From Candidatus Wolframiiraptor sinensis (lineage in GTDB: Archaea; Thermoproteota; Nitrososphaeria_A; Caldarchaeales; Wolframiiraptoraceae), in NCBI GenBank assembly GCA_023268255.1, contig JALNJX010000004.1, positions 62,001 through 126,000 on the forward strand: a DNA stretch of 64,000 bases. Reading direction: 5' to 3'. Made by a program: the position numbers and the translations under genes. The stretch's first letter is position 1. Each line of letters begins with the position of its first letter. The notes beneath the pieces are model-generated. The model was not told the origin of the DNA, made no database searches, and was given only the letters and a program-made list of their open reading frames with translations. Below are positions 53,623 through 62,566 of this stretch, in pieces.

Positions 53623-55410
53623 CTAGGCGGAGAGGTAGTAGTATTCCCCCTCCTCTTTCTGGAGCTTATCGAGCTGCGAGCCCGGCTTATTTGCTCTCGG
53701 CCTCCTCGTCTCCGGGTCTCTCCGGAATGTTATGCCAACCTCTCTCAGGAATTGATTGAAGCCCGTTCTCAGGTCCGTCGGCGGATTCGCGATTCCATGT
53801 ATTCCGGGCTTTCCGGTGAATACCATAAGCCTCGTCGAGGCGAAGTCCAGAACCATTAAATCGTGATCGACGAGGAAGATGTAGGCTCGCCTATCCCTCG
53901 CGATCCTCCTCAGGTATCTTGCTATCGAGTATCTCTCCTCCACGTCTAGGTAGGCGCTCGGCTCATCTAGGAGATATATCTCCGCCTCTCTGGATAGGGT
54001 CTCGGCCACGGAGACCTTCTGAAGCTCGCCGCCGCTCAACTCGCTCATGTTTCTATCAAGGAGCCTCTCGAGCTGGAGGGGCTCGATTACCTCGCTCCAA
54101 TATAGCTCCGTCTCGAACTTTGAGCCGGCTGCATCCCTCAGAGCCTTCTCCACGATCATGTCCCTGGGCTCGGGGTATTGGGGCTTATAGCTCACGGACC
54201 TGAACTCCAGCCTGAATCCATCATCGCATGGCTCAACACCCGCGAGAAGCTTGATGAATGTAGTTTTCCCTATTCCATTCGACCCGAGTATCCCGATAAC
54301 CTCGCCCGGGTAGATTCTCCCGCCCCTAACCTCCAGCCTGAATCCATCATAGGTCTTGGTCATCTCGGGCCACTCGAGCGGCATCCCGCTCTCAACGATC
54401 TCCTGATGAGATGGCGGCCTGGCGTGAAAGACTATTCTCTCGGACCTGAACCTGACGTTATCCGTCGGGATATAGCCGTTCAGGAAGATGTTTATTCCCT
54501 CCCTGATGCCGAATGGCCCCGAGACTATCCCGAAGACACCGGCCCGCCCATAGAGTATGAAGACCTTGTCGGAGAGGTAGTCGAGGACCGCGAGATCATG
54601 GTCGCAGACTATTATCCTAGTATCGCCGTTCAGCATGGATCTTATCGCGGCCGCGGCCCTAAGCCTCTGCCTTATGTCTAGGAAGCTCGACGGCTCATCT
54701 ATGATAAATGTATTCGCGTCTTTGGATAAGCATGCGGCAAGGGCGAGTCTCTGAAGCTCCCCGCCGCTGAGGGCTGATACCTCGCGGTCCAGCAGGTGCC
54801 CGAGCTCGAAGAGCTCGATGACCTTCTCCATCTTATCGAGACTCGCGATGCGCTCGAGAACCTCTCTAACTTTCCCCTTTACGACCTTCGGTATCTTCTC
54901 TATGTACTGGGGCTTGTAGCTTATCCTGACCTCGCCTCGAGCTATTCTGGTGAAATAGTCTTGGAGTAGAGTTCCCCTGAACTGCCTCGCCAGCTCCTCA
55001 TGGCTGAGGTCGCTGGAGTCGTATCTTCCCAGATTCGGCTTCAGGATATTGGCTAGTATCTGGAGGGCCGTGCTCTTCCCAGTTCCATTCTTTCCTAGCA
55101 GGCCTATGACCGCGCCCGGCTCCGGATAGGGGAGCCTATAGAGCCTGAAGGTATTTGGCCCATACTGGTGGACGAGGTCGGACTCGAGCTCCCGGGGCAG
55201 GTTGACTATCGTTATAGCCTTGAAGGGGCATTTGACAGCGCATATGCCGCAGCCTATGCATAGGGGCTCGACGATTATCGGATAGCCGTCTTCCCCCAGC
55301 TTGACTACCTCGGCCCCGCTCCTGACTTTCGGGCAGAACCTGATGCACTCTAGCCCGCACTTCTTCGGATCGCACTTCTCCCTATCGATGACGGCTACCC
55401 TGAGCTGCAT
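53623..55410 (-). CDS. abce1: ABCE1/RLI ribosome recycling ATPase
   Basis: Twin-ATPase with N-terminal iron-sulfur domain that splits ribosomes after termination. The Fe-S domain has two 4Cys clusters (CDPKKCGLECIRFCP and CIGCGICAVKCPF). Domain one has GKNGTGKSTALQIL, LSGGELQRLALAACL and IDEPSSFLD; domain two has GSNGIGKTTFIKLL, LSGGELQKVSVAETL and LDEPSAYLD. ATG 55410 starts MQLRVAVIDREKC, the usual beginning; 55431 would overlap phosphomannomutase by 14 bases. About 595 residues. Confidence 0.97.
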   Translation of the reverse strand: MQLRVAVIDREKCDPKKCGLECIRFCPKVRSGAEVVKLGEDGYPIIVEPLCIGCGICAVKCPFKAITIVNLPRELESDLVHQYGPNTFRLYRLPYPEPGAVIGLLGKNGTGKSTALQILANILKPNLGRYDSSDLSHEELARQFRGTLLQDYFTRIARGEVRISYKPQYIEKIPKVVKGKVREVLERIASLDKMEKVIELFELGHLLDREVSALSGGELQRLALAACLSKDANTFIIDEPSSFLDIRQRLRAAAAIRSMLNGDTRIIVCDHDLAVLDYLSDKVFILYGRAGVFGIVSGPFGIREGINIFLNGYIPTDNVRFRSERIVFHARPPSHQEIVESGMPLEWPEMTKTYDGFRLEVRGGRIYPGEVIGILGSNGIGKTTFIKLLAGVEPCDDGFRLEFRSVSYKPQYPEPRDMIVEKALRDAAGSKFETELYWSEVIEPLQLERLLDRNMSELSGGELQKVSVAETLSREAEIYLLDEPSAYLDVEERYSIARYLRRIARDRRAYIFLVDHDLMVLDFASTRLMVFTGKPGIHGIANPPTDLRTGFNQFLREVGITFRRDPETRRPRANKPGSQLDKLQKEEGEYYYLSA

Positions 55411-55417
55411 CCCCGCG

Positions 55418-56785
55418 TTAGGCTCCTCCACCGAGCCTCCTTATAGTCTCCTCAATCACGTTCTCCGCCTCGCTCACTATCTCGCTCAGCCTCTTCTCGG
55501 TCTTCGCCTCGGCAGTCATCTTCACCTGAGGCATCGTATTGGATTGCCTAACCAGAACCCAGCCATCCTCGAAATACGCCTTAACGCCATCTATCGTGCT
55601 CACCTCAAGGCCTTTCTCGCGATAATATCTCGCGATCTCATCAACGACCCTGACCTTCAGCTCATCTGGGCACTCAAAAGCCCTTATTGGGATCGAGGGA
55701 TACTTGGGGATCGCATCGACGAGCTGGGATAGCTTTTTACCCGACTTCGCGATTATCTCCGCCATCCTGAGGGTCGCGTAGACCGCGTCGTCGAAGCCCC
55801 AGATCTCCGGGAAATAGAAGTGGTTGCTCTTCTCGCCGCCGATGACGGCATTCAGCTCCCTGACGGCGTTGAGTATAAACGCCCTCCCAACCCTCATCTC
55901 GATCGGCTCGCATCCCTTCTCGAGGATGATCTCCCTGAGCGCGCTGCTGCTGGATACGTCGTAAACCACTTTCCCGCGCTTATCCAGGTGCTTGACGTAG
56001 ATCGCCAGCGTGATGTCTCCCGGAATTATCCTGCCCGCATCATCCACGAAGACCACTCTATCGCCATCGCCGTCGAAGCCTGCTCCGAAATCCGCCCCAG
56101 ACTTGACCACGAGCTCCTGCAAGTCTCTCAACGTCTCCTCGGTCGGCTCGGGGAGGTGGCCCGGAAACCTTCCATCCGGCACATCATTTATACTCACCAC
56201 CTCGATACCGAGCCTCTCCGCTATTTTTGGGAAGCATATCGCTGTAGCGCCGTTAGAGTAGTCGATCGCGATCCGCAGGCCGGCATCGATTCTGAACCTC
56301 GAGGCCATGAACTGAATGTAGGGCGTGAGCGCGTCAGCCCTCTCGATCCTGCCCACTCTCTCTCCCTCTCTGAACCTCCTGTTGAGAATTATGTCTCTCA
56401 GCTCCTCCATCCCGGCTCCAGCCGAGAGCGTCGCGCCTCCGGGCTTAACTATCTTGAACCCATTCCACTCAGGTGGATTATGGCTTGCCGTTACTTGGAT
56501 TCCGCCATCCACCTCGAAATGCACCGTCGAGAAGTAGAGCATGGGTGTTGAGACCATCCCAACGTCGAGCACATCGCATCCAGCTCTAGTCAAGCCCCTC
56601 GCTAAACCCCTCGCAAGAGCTTCGCCGCCGATCCTAACATCCCTGCCCAGTACGATTCTTCCTCGATTGCCGAGAAGCGTTCCATAAGCTAAGCCCACGA
56701 GCTCAGCAACCTCCTCATCGAGGTCCACGCCGTAAACTCCCCTAATATCATAAGCCCTGAAGATATGCGGCTTCACGGAAACCAT
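55418..56785 (-). CDS. Phosphomannomutase/phosphoglucomutase
   Basis: Alpha-D-phosphohexomutase that moves phosphate between C1 and C6 of mannose or glucose. FRAYDIRGVYGVDLDEEVAEL at the start, TASHNPPEWNGFK with the phosphoserine, DGDGDRVVF for metal, and GEKSNHFYFPE for sugar specificity are all present. ATG 56785 (MVSVKPHIFRAYD) is chosen; the open frame extends upstream only through sequence with no family match. About 455 residues. It is directly upstream of ABCE1. Confidence 0.94.
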   Translation of the reverse strand: MVSVKPHIFRAYDIRGVYGVDLDEEVAELVGLAYGTLLGNRGRIVLGRDVRIGGEALARGLARGLTRAGCDVLDVGMVSTPMLYFSTVHFEVDGGIQVTASHNPPEWNGFKIVKPGGATLSAGAGMEELRDIILNRRFREGERVGRIERADALTPYIQFMASRFRIDAGLRIAIDYSNGATAICFPKIAERLGIEVVSINDVPDGRFPGHLPEPTEETLRDLQELVVKSGADFGAGFDGDGDRVVFVDDAGRIIPGDITLAIYVKHLDKRGKVVYDVSSSSALREIILEKGCEPIEMRVGRAFILNAVRELNAVIGGEKSNHFYFPEIWGFDDAVYATLRMAEIIAKSGKKLSQLVDAIPKYPSIPIRAFECPDELKVRVVDEIARYYREKGLEVSTIDGVKAYFEDGWVLVRQSNTMPQVKMTAEAKTEKRLSEIVSEAENVIEETIRRLGGGA

Positions 56786-56957
56786 GAGTATCCACTGGTT
56801 AAAATTGCTCAGCCACAACTTTAACCCTTTTCTCGGCGGGCATGATATGGCCAAAGCGGGCCGGAGAGTGCTCCGAGTGGAGGGTGAGGCGGGGTAGATC
56901 ACCATGCCTAATATACCTTTCTCGAAAACGAGAGCCTGAAAAGCGCGGAGTAAAGCT

Positions 56958-56967
56958 AAATTTATGG
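56958..56967 (+). promoter_or_regulatory. TATA box of the small histone-fold gene
   Basis: AAATTTATGG lies 30-39 bases upstream of the ATG at 56997, so the transcript would be leaderless or have a very short leader. Confidence 0.5.
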
Positions 56968-56996
56968 GCACGGAGAACACGAATAATTGAAAGACC

Positions 56997-57173
56997 ATGC
57001 CTCGTGAAAGGATTGTAGTGGAGTCGAAGGTGCGAGAACTTCTGCCGGAGGGAATACGCCTGGCATCCGATGCTCTCGACGGGCTTGATCAGGCTGTCAG
57101 GGAGCTAATAAACAAGGCCGTACAAAGATGTAAGGCAAACGGGAGGAAAACAATCATCAAGGAAGACTTCTAA
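56997..57173 (+). CDS. Small histone-fold-like protein (58 aa)
   Basis: A complete 58-residue frame from ATG 56997 to TAA 57173. VVESKVRELLPEGIRLASDA leads into the helix LDGLDQAVRELINKAVQRCKA, then NGRKTIIKEDF. This order of helix, long amphipathic helix and NGRKT strand is that of single histone-fold proteins of the archaeal DUF1931/NF-Y-like group, which bind DNA or partner as dimers. It stands alone, between divergent phosphomannomutase and convergent aldolase genes. The family call is from pattern memory. Confidence 0.78.
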   Translation: MPRERIVVESKVRELLPEGIRLASDALDGLDQAVRELINKAVQRCKANGRKTIIKEDF

Positions 57174-57251
57174 ATCACATCCCAAACATTATTTTCTATC
57201 CTCAAACTCCTCCTTCAGAGAAAAAGGTTAGGAGCTGAGCGGCTATCCCGG

Positions 57252-58418
57252 CTACCAGTACTTGATTCCCGTTTTCTTGATATGTTCGTAAACTTTCTTC
57301 GCCGTCTTCTCCATCCCGAAGGCCTTCAAGTGCAGTAGAGTATCAGCATAAGCTCTGCTCCTTACAGCATTCTTAGCCTCATCAGAGATTTTATCGAACT
57401 CGCTGAAGAACTGCTTTAAGGCGAACTTAGAGTTCTCCACGAATATCTCTGCCTCCGGCGCGCCCTCCTTCCTATAGTTCTCGATAACCCACCTGTAGAT
57501 CCCCTGATATAGCTCGGGCTCATAAATTCTCAGGATCTCGTAGAACATGAGCATGTAGTATGTCGCGACATTACCCTTCCCGATCATGCCCTTCGGAAAC
57601 TTCTCGGCGATCAGGTAGAGCGGCGTCCCGCTCACGCCGTGCTGAGCAACCCTAGTCGGGTAACCATTATCCCATAATGTTCGAACGATCTCGACTGTCC
57701 GCTGAATGTTTATCCCGAGCTGCGGGACTATATTCCCCTCAGCATCGACGGAGACTCCGTGCTTTGAGCCATTATTTATGGCGAGCCAGTGGAGGTCTAT
57801 GCCGTTCTGCTTCATAGACTTCACGTAGTGTAATGCCTCCTCGGCGGTTGTTAGCTCCGTTTTGCCGATCTCACCGACCTCGCCCTCCCTCCCGTAGCTT
57901 CTATGCCCTATCCGCTCATCCAAGTATCTGAACATCTCGGTTCCAACCTCGATTATTCGCTTGAGTTGCTCCGGCACAGTATCCTTGCTCAAGTCGAAGA
58001 GATATGAGGCGTCTATCGCGAAGCTCGTGAAGCCCGCCTCGACCCTGGCATCAAGCTCCCGCTTAACATTCTCGATCTCTTCATCAGTTCCCTTCCTGAT
58101 CACCACGTGATCCGCGTGGAGCACGTAGCCGTACCAGCCGACGTTCTCAGCGGCCTTTCTCACTCGCTCGGCGAAGGCCTTCGGCGTCAGGCCGGTATAT
58201 CCTCCCTTCAAGTTCATCTCCGATAGGGCTAGCTCGAGTATGACCACGTTCTCCGTATCTTTTGCTGCCTTCAGGATACCCTCAATAACCTCGAGGCTGA
58301 CCCTCGGATTAACCGCTAAAACTATCTCCCTCGGCGGCGTTAGGGCCTCGAATAGCACGTTTCCGGGAATCGGAGGCTTGGGATCCTCGAAGAACGCTAT
58401 GTGCGCCGGCTTCATCAA
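57252..58418 (-). CDS. Class II fructose/tagatose-bisphosphate aldolase-like protein
   Basis: 388-residue barrel protein. YVLHADHV at about 98-105 matches the HxDH zinc motif of class II fructose-bisphosphate aldolases, WLAINNGSKHGV and VAQHGVSGTPL match the later metal/phosphate loops. The stretch MNLKGGYTGLTPKAFAERVRKAAENVG also resembles GatZ/KbaZ tagatose-bisphosphate aldolase subunits. It likely catalyses or supports a ketose-bisphosphate cleavage; exact reaction is uncertain. Class II aldolases are uncommon in archaea, and FBP aldolase/phosphatase at 45 kb covers the anabolic direction. It is monocistronic. Confidence 0.78.
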   Translation of the reverse strand: MMKPAHIAFFEDPKPPIPGNVLFEALTPPREIVLAVNPRVSLEVIEGILKAAKDTENVVILELALSEMNLKGGYTGLTPKAFAERVRKAAENVGWYGYVLHADHVVIRKGTDEEIENVKRELDARVEAGFTSFAIDASYLFDLSKDTVPEQLKRIIEVGTEMFRYLDERIGHRSYGREGEVGEIGKTELTTAEEALHYVKSMKQNGIDLHWLAINNGSKHGVSVDAEGNIVPQLGINIQRTVEIVRTLWDNGYPTRVAQHGVSGTPLYLIAEKFPKGMIGKGNVATYYMLMFYEILRIYEPELYQGIYRWVIENYRKEGAPEAEIFVENSKFALKQFFSEFDKISDEAKNAVRSRAYADTLLHLKAFGMEKTAKKVYEHIKKTGIKYW

Positions 58419-58506
58419 TCTACCACCTCAATCCATGTGATTCAAATTCAGTCTATAATTTAACACTTTGCATATAGAAAAAGGATAAATATTGCACGAA
58501 AACCCG

Positions 58507-58526
58507 CGGGCAAACTTTAGTGCCCG
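58507..58526. other. Short inverted repeat between divergent genes
   Basis: CGGGCA and TGCCCG flank an 8-base loop in the 190-bp space between the divergent aldolase-like and dehydrogenase-like genes. It could be a protein-binding site, but the stem is short. Confidence 0.35.
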
Positions 58527-58608
58527 AATAAAGCGCCTTTCCGAAATACGCTTCAAGCCGCGCGGTTCATTGTTTTTATTGTCGGCGGGATGCTGGTGAT
58601 CTCGAAGG

Positions 58609-59436
58609 ATGAGCTTAAGGGTTGTTGTGATAGGCTTGGGCGAGGTCGGCAGGCCCATCTACGAGATATTAAGGGAGAGGTTTCCAGAGGTTTATGGCTA
58701 TGATCTCGATCCATCGGCGCGCGTAGATGAGCTGAATGATGTACCGAGGGGGGTTGATGTGCTTCACATAGCTTACCCGTTTAAGGGCCTTAGGGAATTC
58801 GCGGGTTCCGTGGTTGATTATGCTCATGAGCTCGGGGCTAGCATGGTTATCGTGCACTCGACCGTGGCGCCGGGCACGACCAGGATTATTCAATCCAAGA
58901 TCGAGTCTCACGTAGCATACTCTCCGGTGAGGGGGAGACACCCCAATCTCAGGGAGCACTTGATGTTCTGGCCTAAGTGGGTTTCAGCGGTGAGGGGGGA
59001 GGCCTTGGAGCTCGCCAAAAAGCATCTTGAGCAGGCCGGCTTTAAGGTGAGGGTTGCCCCGGATCCCGAGTCCCTCGAGCTCGCGAAGCTCTGGGAGACC
59101 ATTTACAGGGCTGCGATGATAGCGTGCTGGCAGGAGGCCCATAGGATCGCGAAGGCGGTTAAGGCGGATATCGGAATTGTCGCCGAGTTCGTCTCAGAGG
59201 TGCATGAAGTGCTCCGCGATAGACCGATCTACTATCCGGATGTTATAGGCGGCCACTGCCTAATCCCTAACACCCGAATACTCTATGAGATGACTGAATC
59301 GGATCTCCTGAAATTCGTGCTCGAGTCTAATGAGAAGAGAGCTGACGAGGTCCATGAAGAAAATATCAGGAGGGAGATAGAGGAAGTCAGGAGAATCTGG
59401 CTAAGACACGCCCCCAAGGAGTATTACAGGATCTGA
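58609..59436 (+). CDS. UDP-glucose/GDP-mannose dehydrogenase-like protein (short form)
   Basis: 275-residue NAD-dependent dehydrogenase of the nucleotide-sugar dehydrogenase superfamily. VVVIGLGEVGRPIYEIL is the NAD loop, HSTVAPGTTRII and YSPVRGRHPNLREH follow, and IGGHCLIPNT holds the catalytic Cys of the GGHC motif. Typical members are about 430 residues; the C-terminal nucleotide-sugar-binding domain is absent. It may act on a different substrate. No glycosyltransferase genes are nearby. A TTTTTATT sequence lies about 30 bases upstream of ATG 58609. Confidence 0.78.
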   Translation: MSLRVVVIGLGEVGRPIYEILRERFPEVYGYDLDPSARVDELNDVPRGVDVLHIAYPFKGLREFAGSVVDYAHELGASMVIVHSTVAPGTTRIIQSKIESHVAYSPVRGRHPNLREHLMFWPKWVSAVRGEALELAKKHLEQAGFKVRVAPDPESLELAKLWETIYRAAMIACWQEAHRIAKAVKADIGIVAEFVSEVHEVLRDRPIYYPDVIGGHCLIPNTRILYEMTESDLLKFVLESNEKRADEVHEENIRREIEEVRRIWLRHAPKEYYRI

Positions 59437-59494
59437 GACTTCCCATTTTGTGAATAACACGATCTTTATTGAACGGAGAACGAAAATTGTAAAA

Positions 59495-59506
59495 TTTATC
59501 TATAAG
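59495..59506 (+). promoter_or_regulatory. TATA box of gdhA
   Basis: TTTATCTATAAG lies 36-47 bases upstream of the gdhA ATG at 59542, in a short AT-rich spacer. A GAGGTGG ribosome-binding site precedes the start. Confidence 0.5.
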
Positions 59507-59541
59507 CGCAATTGTTAGAGCGCCGTAATGAGGTGGCGCGC

Positions 59542-60801
59542 ATGAGCGCTCTAGATCCATTTGAGATGGCGGTTAAGCAGCTTGAGAGAGCCGTTCAGCA
59601 CATGGAGATAAGCTCTGATGCCCTCGAGTTCCTCAAGAAGCCGATGAGGATCCTAGAGGTCTCCATCCCGGTCGATATGGATGATGGCTCGGTGAAGATC
59701 TTCACGGGCTTTAGGGTTCAGCACAACTGGGCTCTTGGTCCCACCAAGGGCGGAATCAGGTGGCATCCGGAGGAGACGCTCAGCACGGTCAAGGCTCTAG
59801 CCATGTGGATGACTTGGAAGTGCGCTACGCTCGGGCTTCCATATGGCGGAGGCAAAGGCGGCGTAATAGTCGATCCAAAAAGGCTCAGCGATAGGGAGAA
59901 GGAGAGGCTCGCGAGAGGTTACATAAGGGCAATTTACGATGTGATAAGCCCCTACACCGATATCCCCGCTCCAGACGTCTACACGAACCCGCAGATAATG
60001 GCCTGGATGATGGACGAGTATGAGGCGATCTCGAGGAGAAGGGATCCATCATTCGGCATAATCACCGGAAAGCCGGTGATTGTCGGCGGATCGCTTGGAA
60101 GGGAGACGGCGACCGCGCAGGGCGCGATATTCACGATCAGGGAGGCCGCGAAGGTCTTGAAGATAAATCTAGAGGGAAAAAAGATCGCGGTGCAGGGCTA
60201 TGGGAATGCAGGATACTATATGGCCAAGCTCGCCAAGGAGCAGCTCAGGATGAAGGTGATAGCGGTCTCAGACTCGAAGGGGGGAATCTATAACCCGGAT
60301 GGCCTCGACCCCGACAAGGTTCTAAGGTGGAAGCAAGAGCACGGCTCGGTGGTGGATTATCCCGGAGCCACAAACATGACGAACGAGGATTTGCTGACGC
60401 TTGATGTCGAGGTTCTCGCGCCATCCGCAATCGAGGGCGTAATCCGCAAGAATAATGCCGATAAGATTAAGGCGAGGATCTTGGCGGAGGTCGCGAACGG
60501 CCCGGTGACGCCGGAGGCGGACGAGATACTCTTCGAGAAGGGCGTGCTCCAGATACCGGACTTCCTCTGCAACGCGGGCGGCGTGACCGTGAGCTATTTC
60601 GAGTGGGTCCAGAATATAACCGGCTACTACTGGAGCGAGGATGAGGTCCGTGAGAAGCTCGACAAAAAGATGACCGAGGCTTTCTGGGGAGTATACAACA
60701 TCCACAGGGAGAAGAAGATTCACATGAGGGACGCGGCATACGTGAGAGCCGTCAGCAGAGTATACGAGGCGATGAAAGCCCGCGGATGGGTGAGGAGGTA
60801 A
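59542..60801 (+). CDS. gdhA: Glutamate dehydrogenase
   Basis: Hexameric NAD(P)-dependent glutamate dehydrogenase linking 2-oxoglutarate and ammonia. [22 protein letters not shown] and [22 protein letters not shown] hold substrate-binding and catalytic lysines; [19 protein letters not shown] and [15 protein letters not shown] (Rossmann loop) follow. The residue after the beta-2 strand is Ser ([10 protein letters not shown]), so coenzyme preference is unclear. ATG 59542 has a GAGGTGG site; TTG 59512 is not needed. 419 residues. Confidence 0.97.
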   Translation: MSALDPFEMAVKQLERAVQHMEISSDALEFLKKPMRILEVSIPVDMDDGSVKIFTGFRVQHNWALGPTKGGIRWHPEETLSTVKALAMWMTWKCATLGLPYGGGKGGVIVDPKRLSDREKERLARGYIRAIYDVISPYTDIPAPDVYTNPQIMAWMMDEYEAISRRRDPSFGIITGKPVIVGGSLGRETATAQGAIFTIREAAKVLKINLEGKKIAVQGYGNAGYYMAKLAKEQLRMKVIAVSDSKGGIYNPDGLDPDKVLRWKQEHGSVVDYPGATNMTNEDLLTLDVEVLAPSAIEGVIRKNNADKIKARILAEVANGPVTPEADEILFEKGVLQIPDFLCNAGGVTVSYFEWVQNITGYYWSEDEVREKLDKKMTEAFWGVYNIHREKKIHMRDAAYVRAVSRVYEAMKARGWVRR

Positions 60802-60861
60802 CCGCGCCCTCTCAACATCAATCCTCACCATATTTTCCACAAATTGTATTCTCCTTTTGGG

Positions 60862-61197
60862 CTAGACGGACGTAATGCGCATAAGCTTCAGCTCCCGCTT
60901 GAATGGATCTAGGACCAGCCTAAGCATCTTCAGAGTAACTGCTCCTAAAACCGCCTGATCGCCCTCCTTCCCCAGTATAACGGGCGTGTGCTCCTCACCC
61001 TGAGGCAAAATGATATAGCGTTCAGATATCTTCCCAACCACTCTGGTGCTATCCGTTAATACGAAAACGTGCTCCCTAAGGGGCTTAAGCCCCAATTTCA
61101 TCCACTAAGAAACGCACTTTCTCCTCTTTATCTGTCGGCCCCCGACGACCCCCTCAACATATACGAGATCAAAGACCTCGAACGGGAATATGGAATG
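60862..61197 (-). pseudogene. Clan AA aspartic protease-like gene, degraded
   Basis: Remnant of a small retropepsin-like (clan AA) archaeal protein. The intact C-terminal 79 codons (from 61101) end GDQAVLGAVTLKMLRLVLDPFKRELKLM, matching the family's VLG-x-x-x-L-x-x-x-x-L-x-x-DP ending. Upstream, coding-like pieces sit in other frames: FEVFDLVYVEGVVGGRQIKR (about 61180-61120) and then KVRFLVD (about 61122-61102), after which the expected D-T/S-G-A-T active site and about a dozen codons are missing. KLGLKPLREHV then resumes. The active site is lost, so it is a pseudogene. Confidence 0.72.
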
Positions 61198-61199
61198 TA

Positions 61200-61490
61200 A
61201 GAGGCTATAAGCATTCACGAGAAATAGTATTCATCGTTGATAAGGCTTAACTTTTTAACACTTAGCCCTCAAATTCAACTATACATACAGGGCAGTTTTC
61301 CAACTTTTCCACCTCTTTAGCTAAGTAGCATTATGTTAGGCAAAGAATTCTTGAAACCATCCCTTCACAAATTTAACCCTCCGCTAAAAATAAAATTGCA
61401 GAGATCTCAATCATATCTCCTCTCAAATTTAAGGATCAGAAAAGATAGAAGGATCGGTTGATAAAAAGTAAAAATTTAAAATAGCTGGAT
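61200..61490. other. AT-rich intergenic region without genes
   Basis: About 290 bases with many A/T runs and no frame, tRNA or convincing repeat. It marks the left edge of the AT-rich accessory island. Confidence 0.6.
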
Positions 61491-61495
61491 ATGAT

Positions 61496-61504
61496 TTATA
61501 TACT
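61496..61504 (+). promoter_or_regulatory. TATA box of the accessory-island gene at 61550
   Basis: TTTATATAC is a strong archaeal box A. Transcription should begin near 61525, about 25 bases before the TTG start at 61550, which has a GGTGAGG site at 61539-61545. Confidence 0.6.
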
Positions 61505-61549
61505 TTCGTGAATATTATGGTCTAATTAACTGTTATTGGGTGAGGACGG

Positions 61550-62423
61550 TTGTCCGCGAGGTTGGGGACTGAATTAAGGAAGCAACGTGAAAGAAATAGA
61601 ATCTTAGTAACAACATATGTTTATGATGCTGTTTTTAGAAGGCCCATCCCCAATAGTGTACTTGCAAAAGACATCACTTTACAGAGATTATAGGTATTAT
61701 GAAAGAGTTAGGGATGCATTGATAAGGGAGGGACTAATCACGTTACATGATTCGACAAAAAATGTAGAGATTACTGATAAAGGCAAACATGTCGTGATCA
61801 GCTTATTGACAGGGAGAGGTGCTTCTTCAGATGTTCCATTATCGCGTATTGCAACAATGTTTTATCCTTTTGCTGTCTTACGTATAAGCGATTATGAGCG
61901 TGAGGCATTGTTCGCCACATTTTTACTTATGTATGCGGATGCGGGAGGTGATTCTTCAAAAAGTTATCACGAAGAAATATTGAGATCGGCAAAAGAGGAT
62001 ATTGAGAATGATACAATGGATGAAAGATTGCGCAAAGCATCTTATATAATCTCTTATAACATGGACATTGATCAAACTAAGAACAATCTCATTGTCACTA
62101 ATGGATATTCTCTTATCTGCAAATGGTCATATCTGCTAATTTTATACTACACATTTAGGAAATTTTCAAAGCTGGCAAGATTTTTAAGCAAAACATATTA
62201 TATTCTCACGAATAGAAATTTTAAAAATCTACTCCTCTCAGTGCTGGCCGTAACTCTTCTTACATTACCATACTTGCCTAATCATTTATCACCTCAGCAT
62301 TTACTAGCCTTCCTTCTCATTGAAGGAGGAGTTCTCATCTCTTTTGGAGCAATTATCGGATTGCTCTTTCTCATAATCTATAGTCCAGTCTTCGTATATG
62401 TTGTTATAAAGATTATGTTATAA
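61550..62423 (+). pseudogene. Winged-helix-like membrane protein, frameshifted near N-terminus
   Basis: Unrecognised AT-rich gene. From TTG 61550 it reads SARLGTELRKQRERNRILVTTYVYDAV, then hits a T5 run (61632-61636). With four Ts the frame continues LEGPSPIVYLQKTSLYRDYRYYE, a winged-helix-like region ending DKGKHVVISLL. From ATG 61617 the second frame alone gives 268 residues. Residues about 90-170 are soluble; two hydrophobic spans at about 205-225 and 230-265 end the protein. It may be a membrane-anchored regulator. If 61617 is the true start it is intact; the promoter and Shine-Dalgarno favour 61550. Confidence 0.6.
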
Positions 62424-62470
62424 AGATTGCATTTAAACTATTACGACAACGTCTTGGAAACTTGTCTAAG

Positions 62471-62496
62471 TCACTCCAATAACAATATTGGAGTGA
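62471..62496. terminator. Hairpin terminator-like element
   Basis: TCACTCCAATA (62471-62481) and TATTGGAGTGA (62486-62496) form a perfect 11-bp stem with an ACAA loop, about 50 bases after the preceding gene and followed by TCTT. A partial third copy, CTCCAATATTCTTATTG, lies at about 62506-62522. It could end transcription or bind a regulator. Confidence 0.6.
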
Positions 62497-62566
62497 TCTT
62501 CTAAGCTCCAATATTCTTATTGTAGAGAAATAACTTAATTGCACCTAGCATTTTGTCTTTGCGGAG

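Noticed and set aside
55418-56998. A longer phosphomannomutase starting at 56998
   Set aside because: The extra 71 residues match nothing and the family start FRAYDIRGVYG follows directly after the ATG at 56785.
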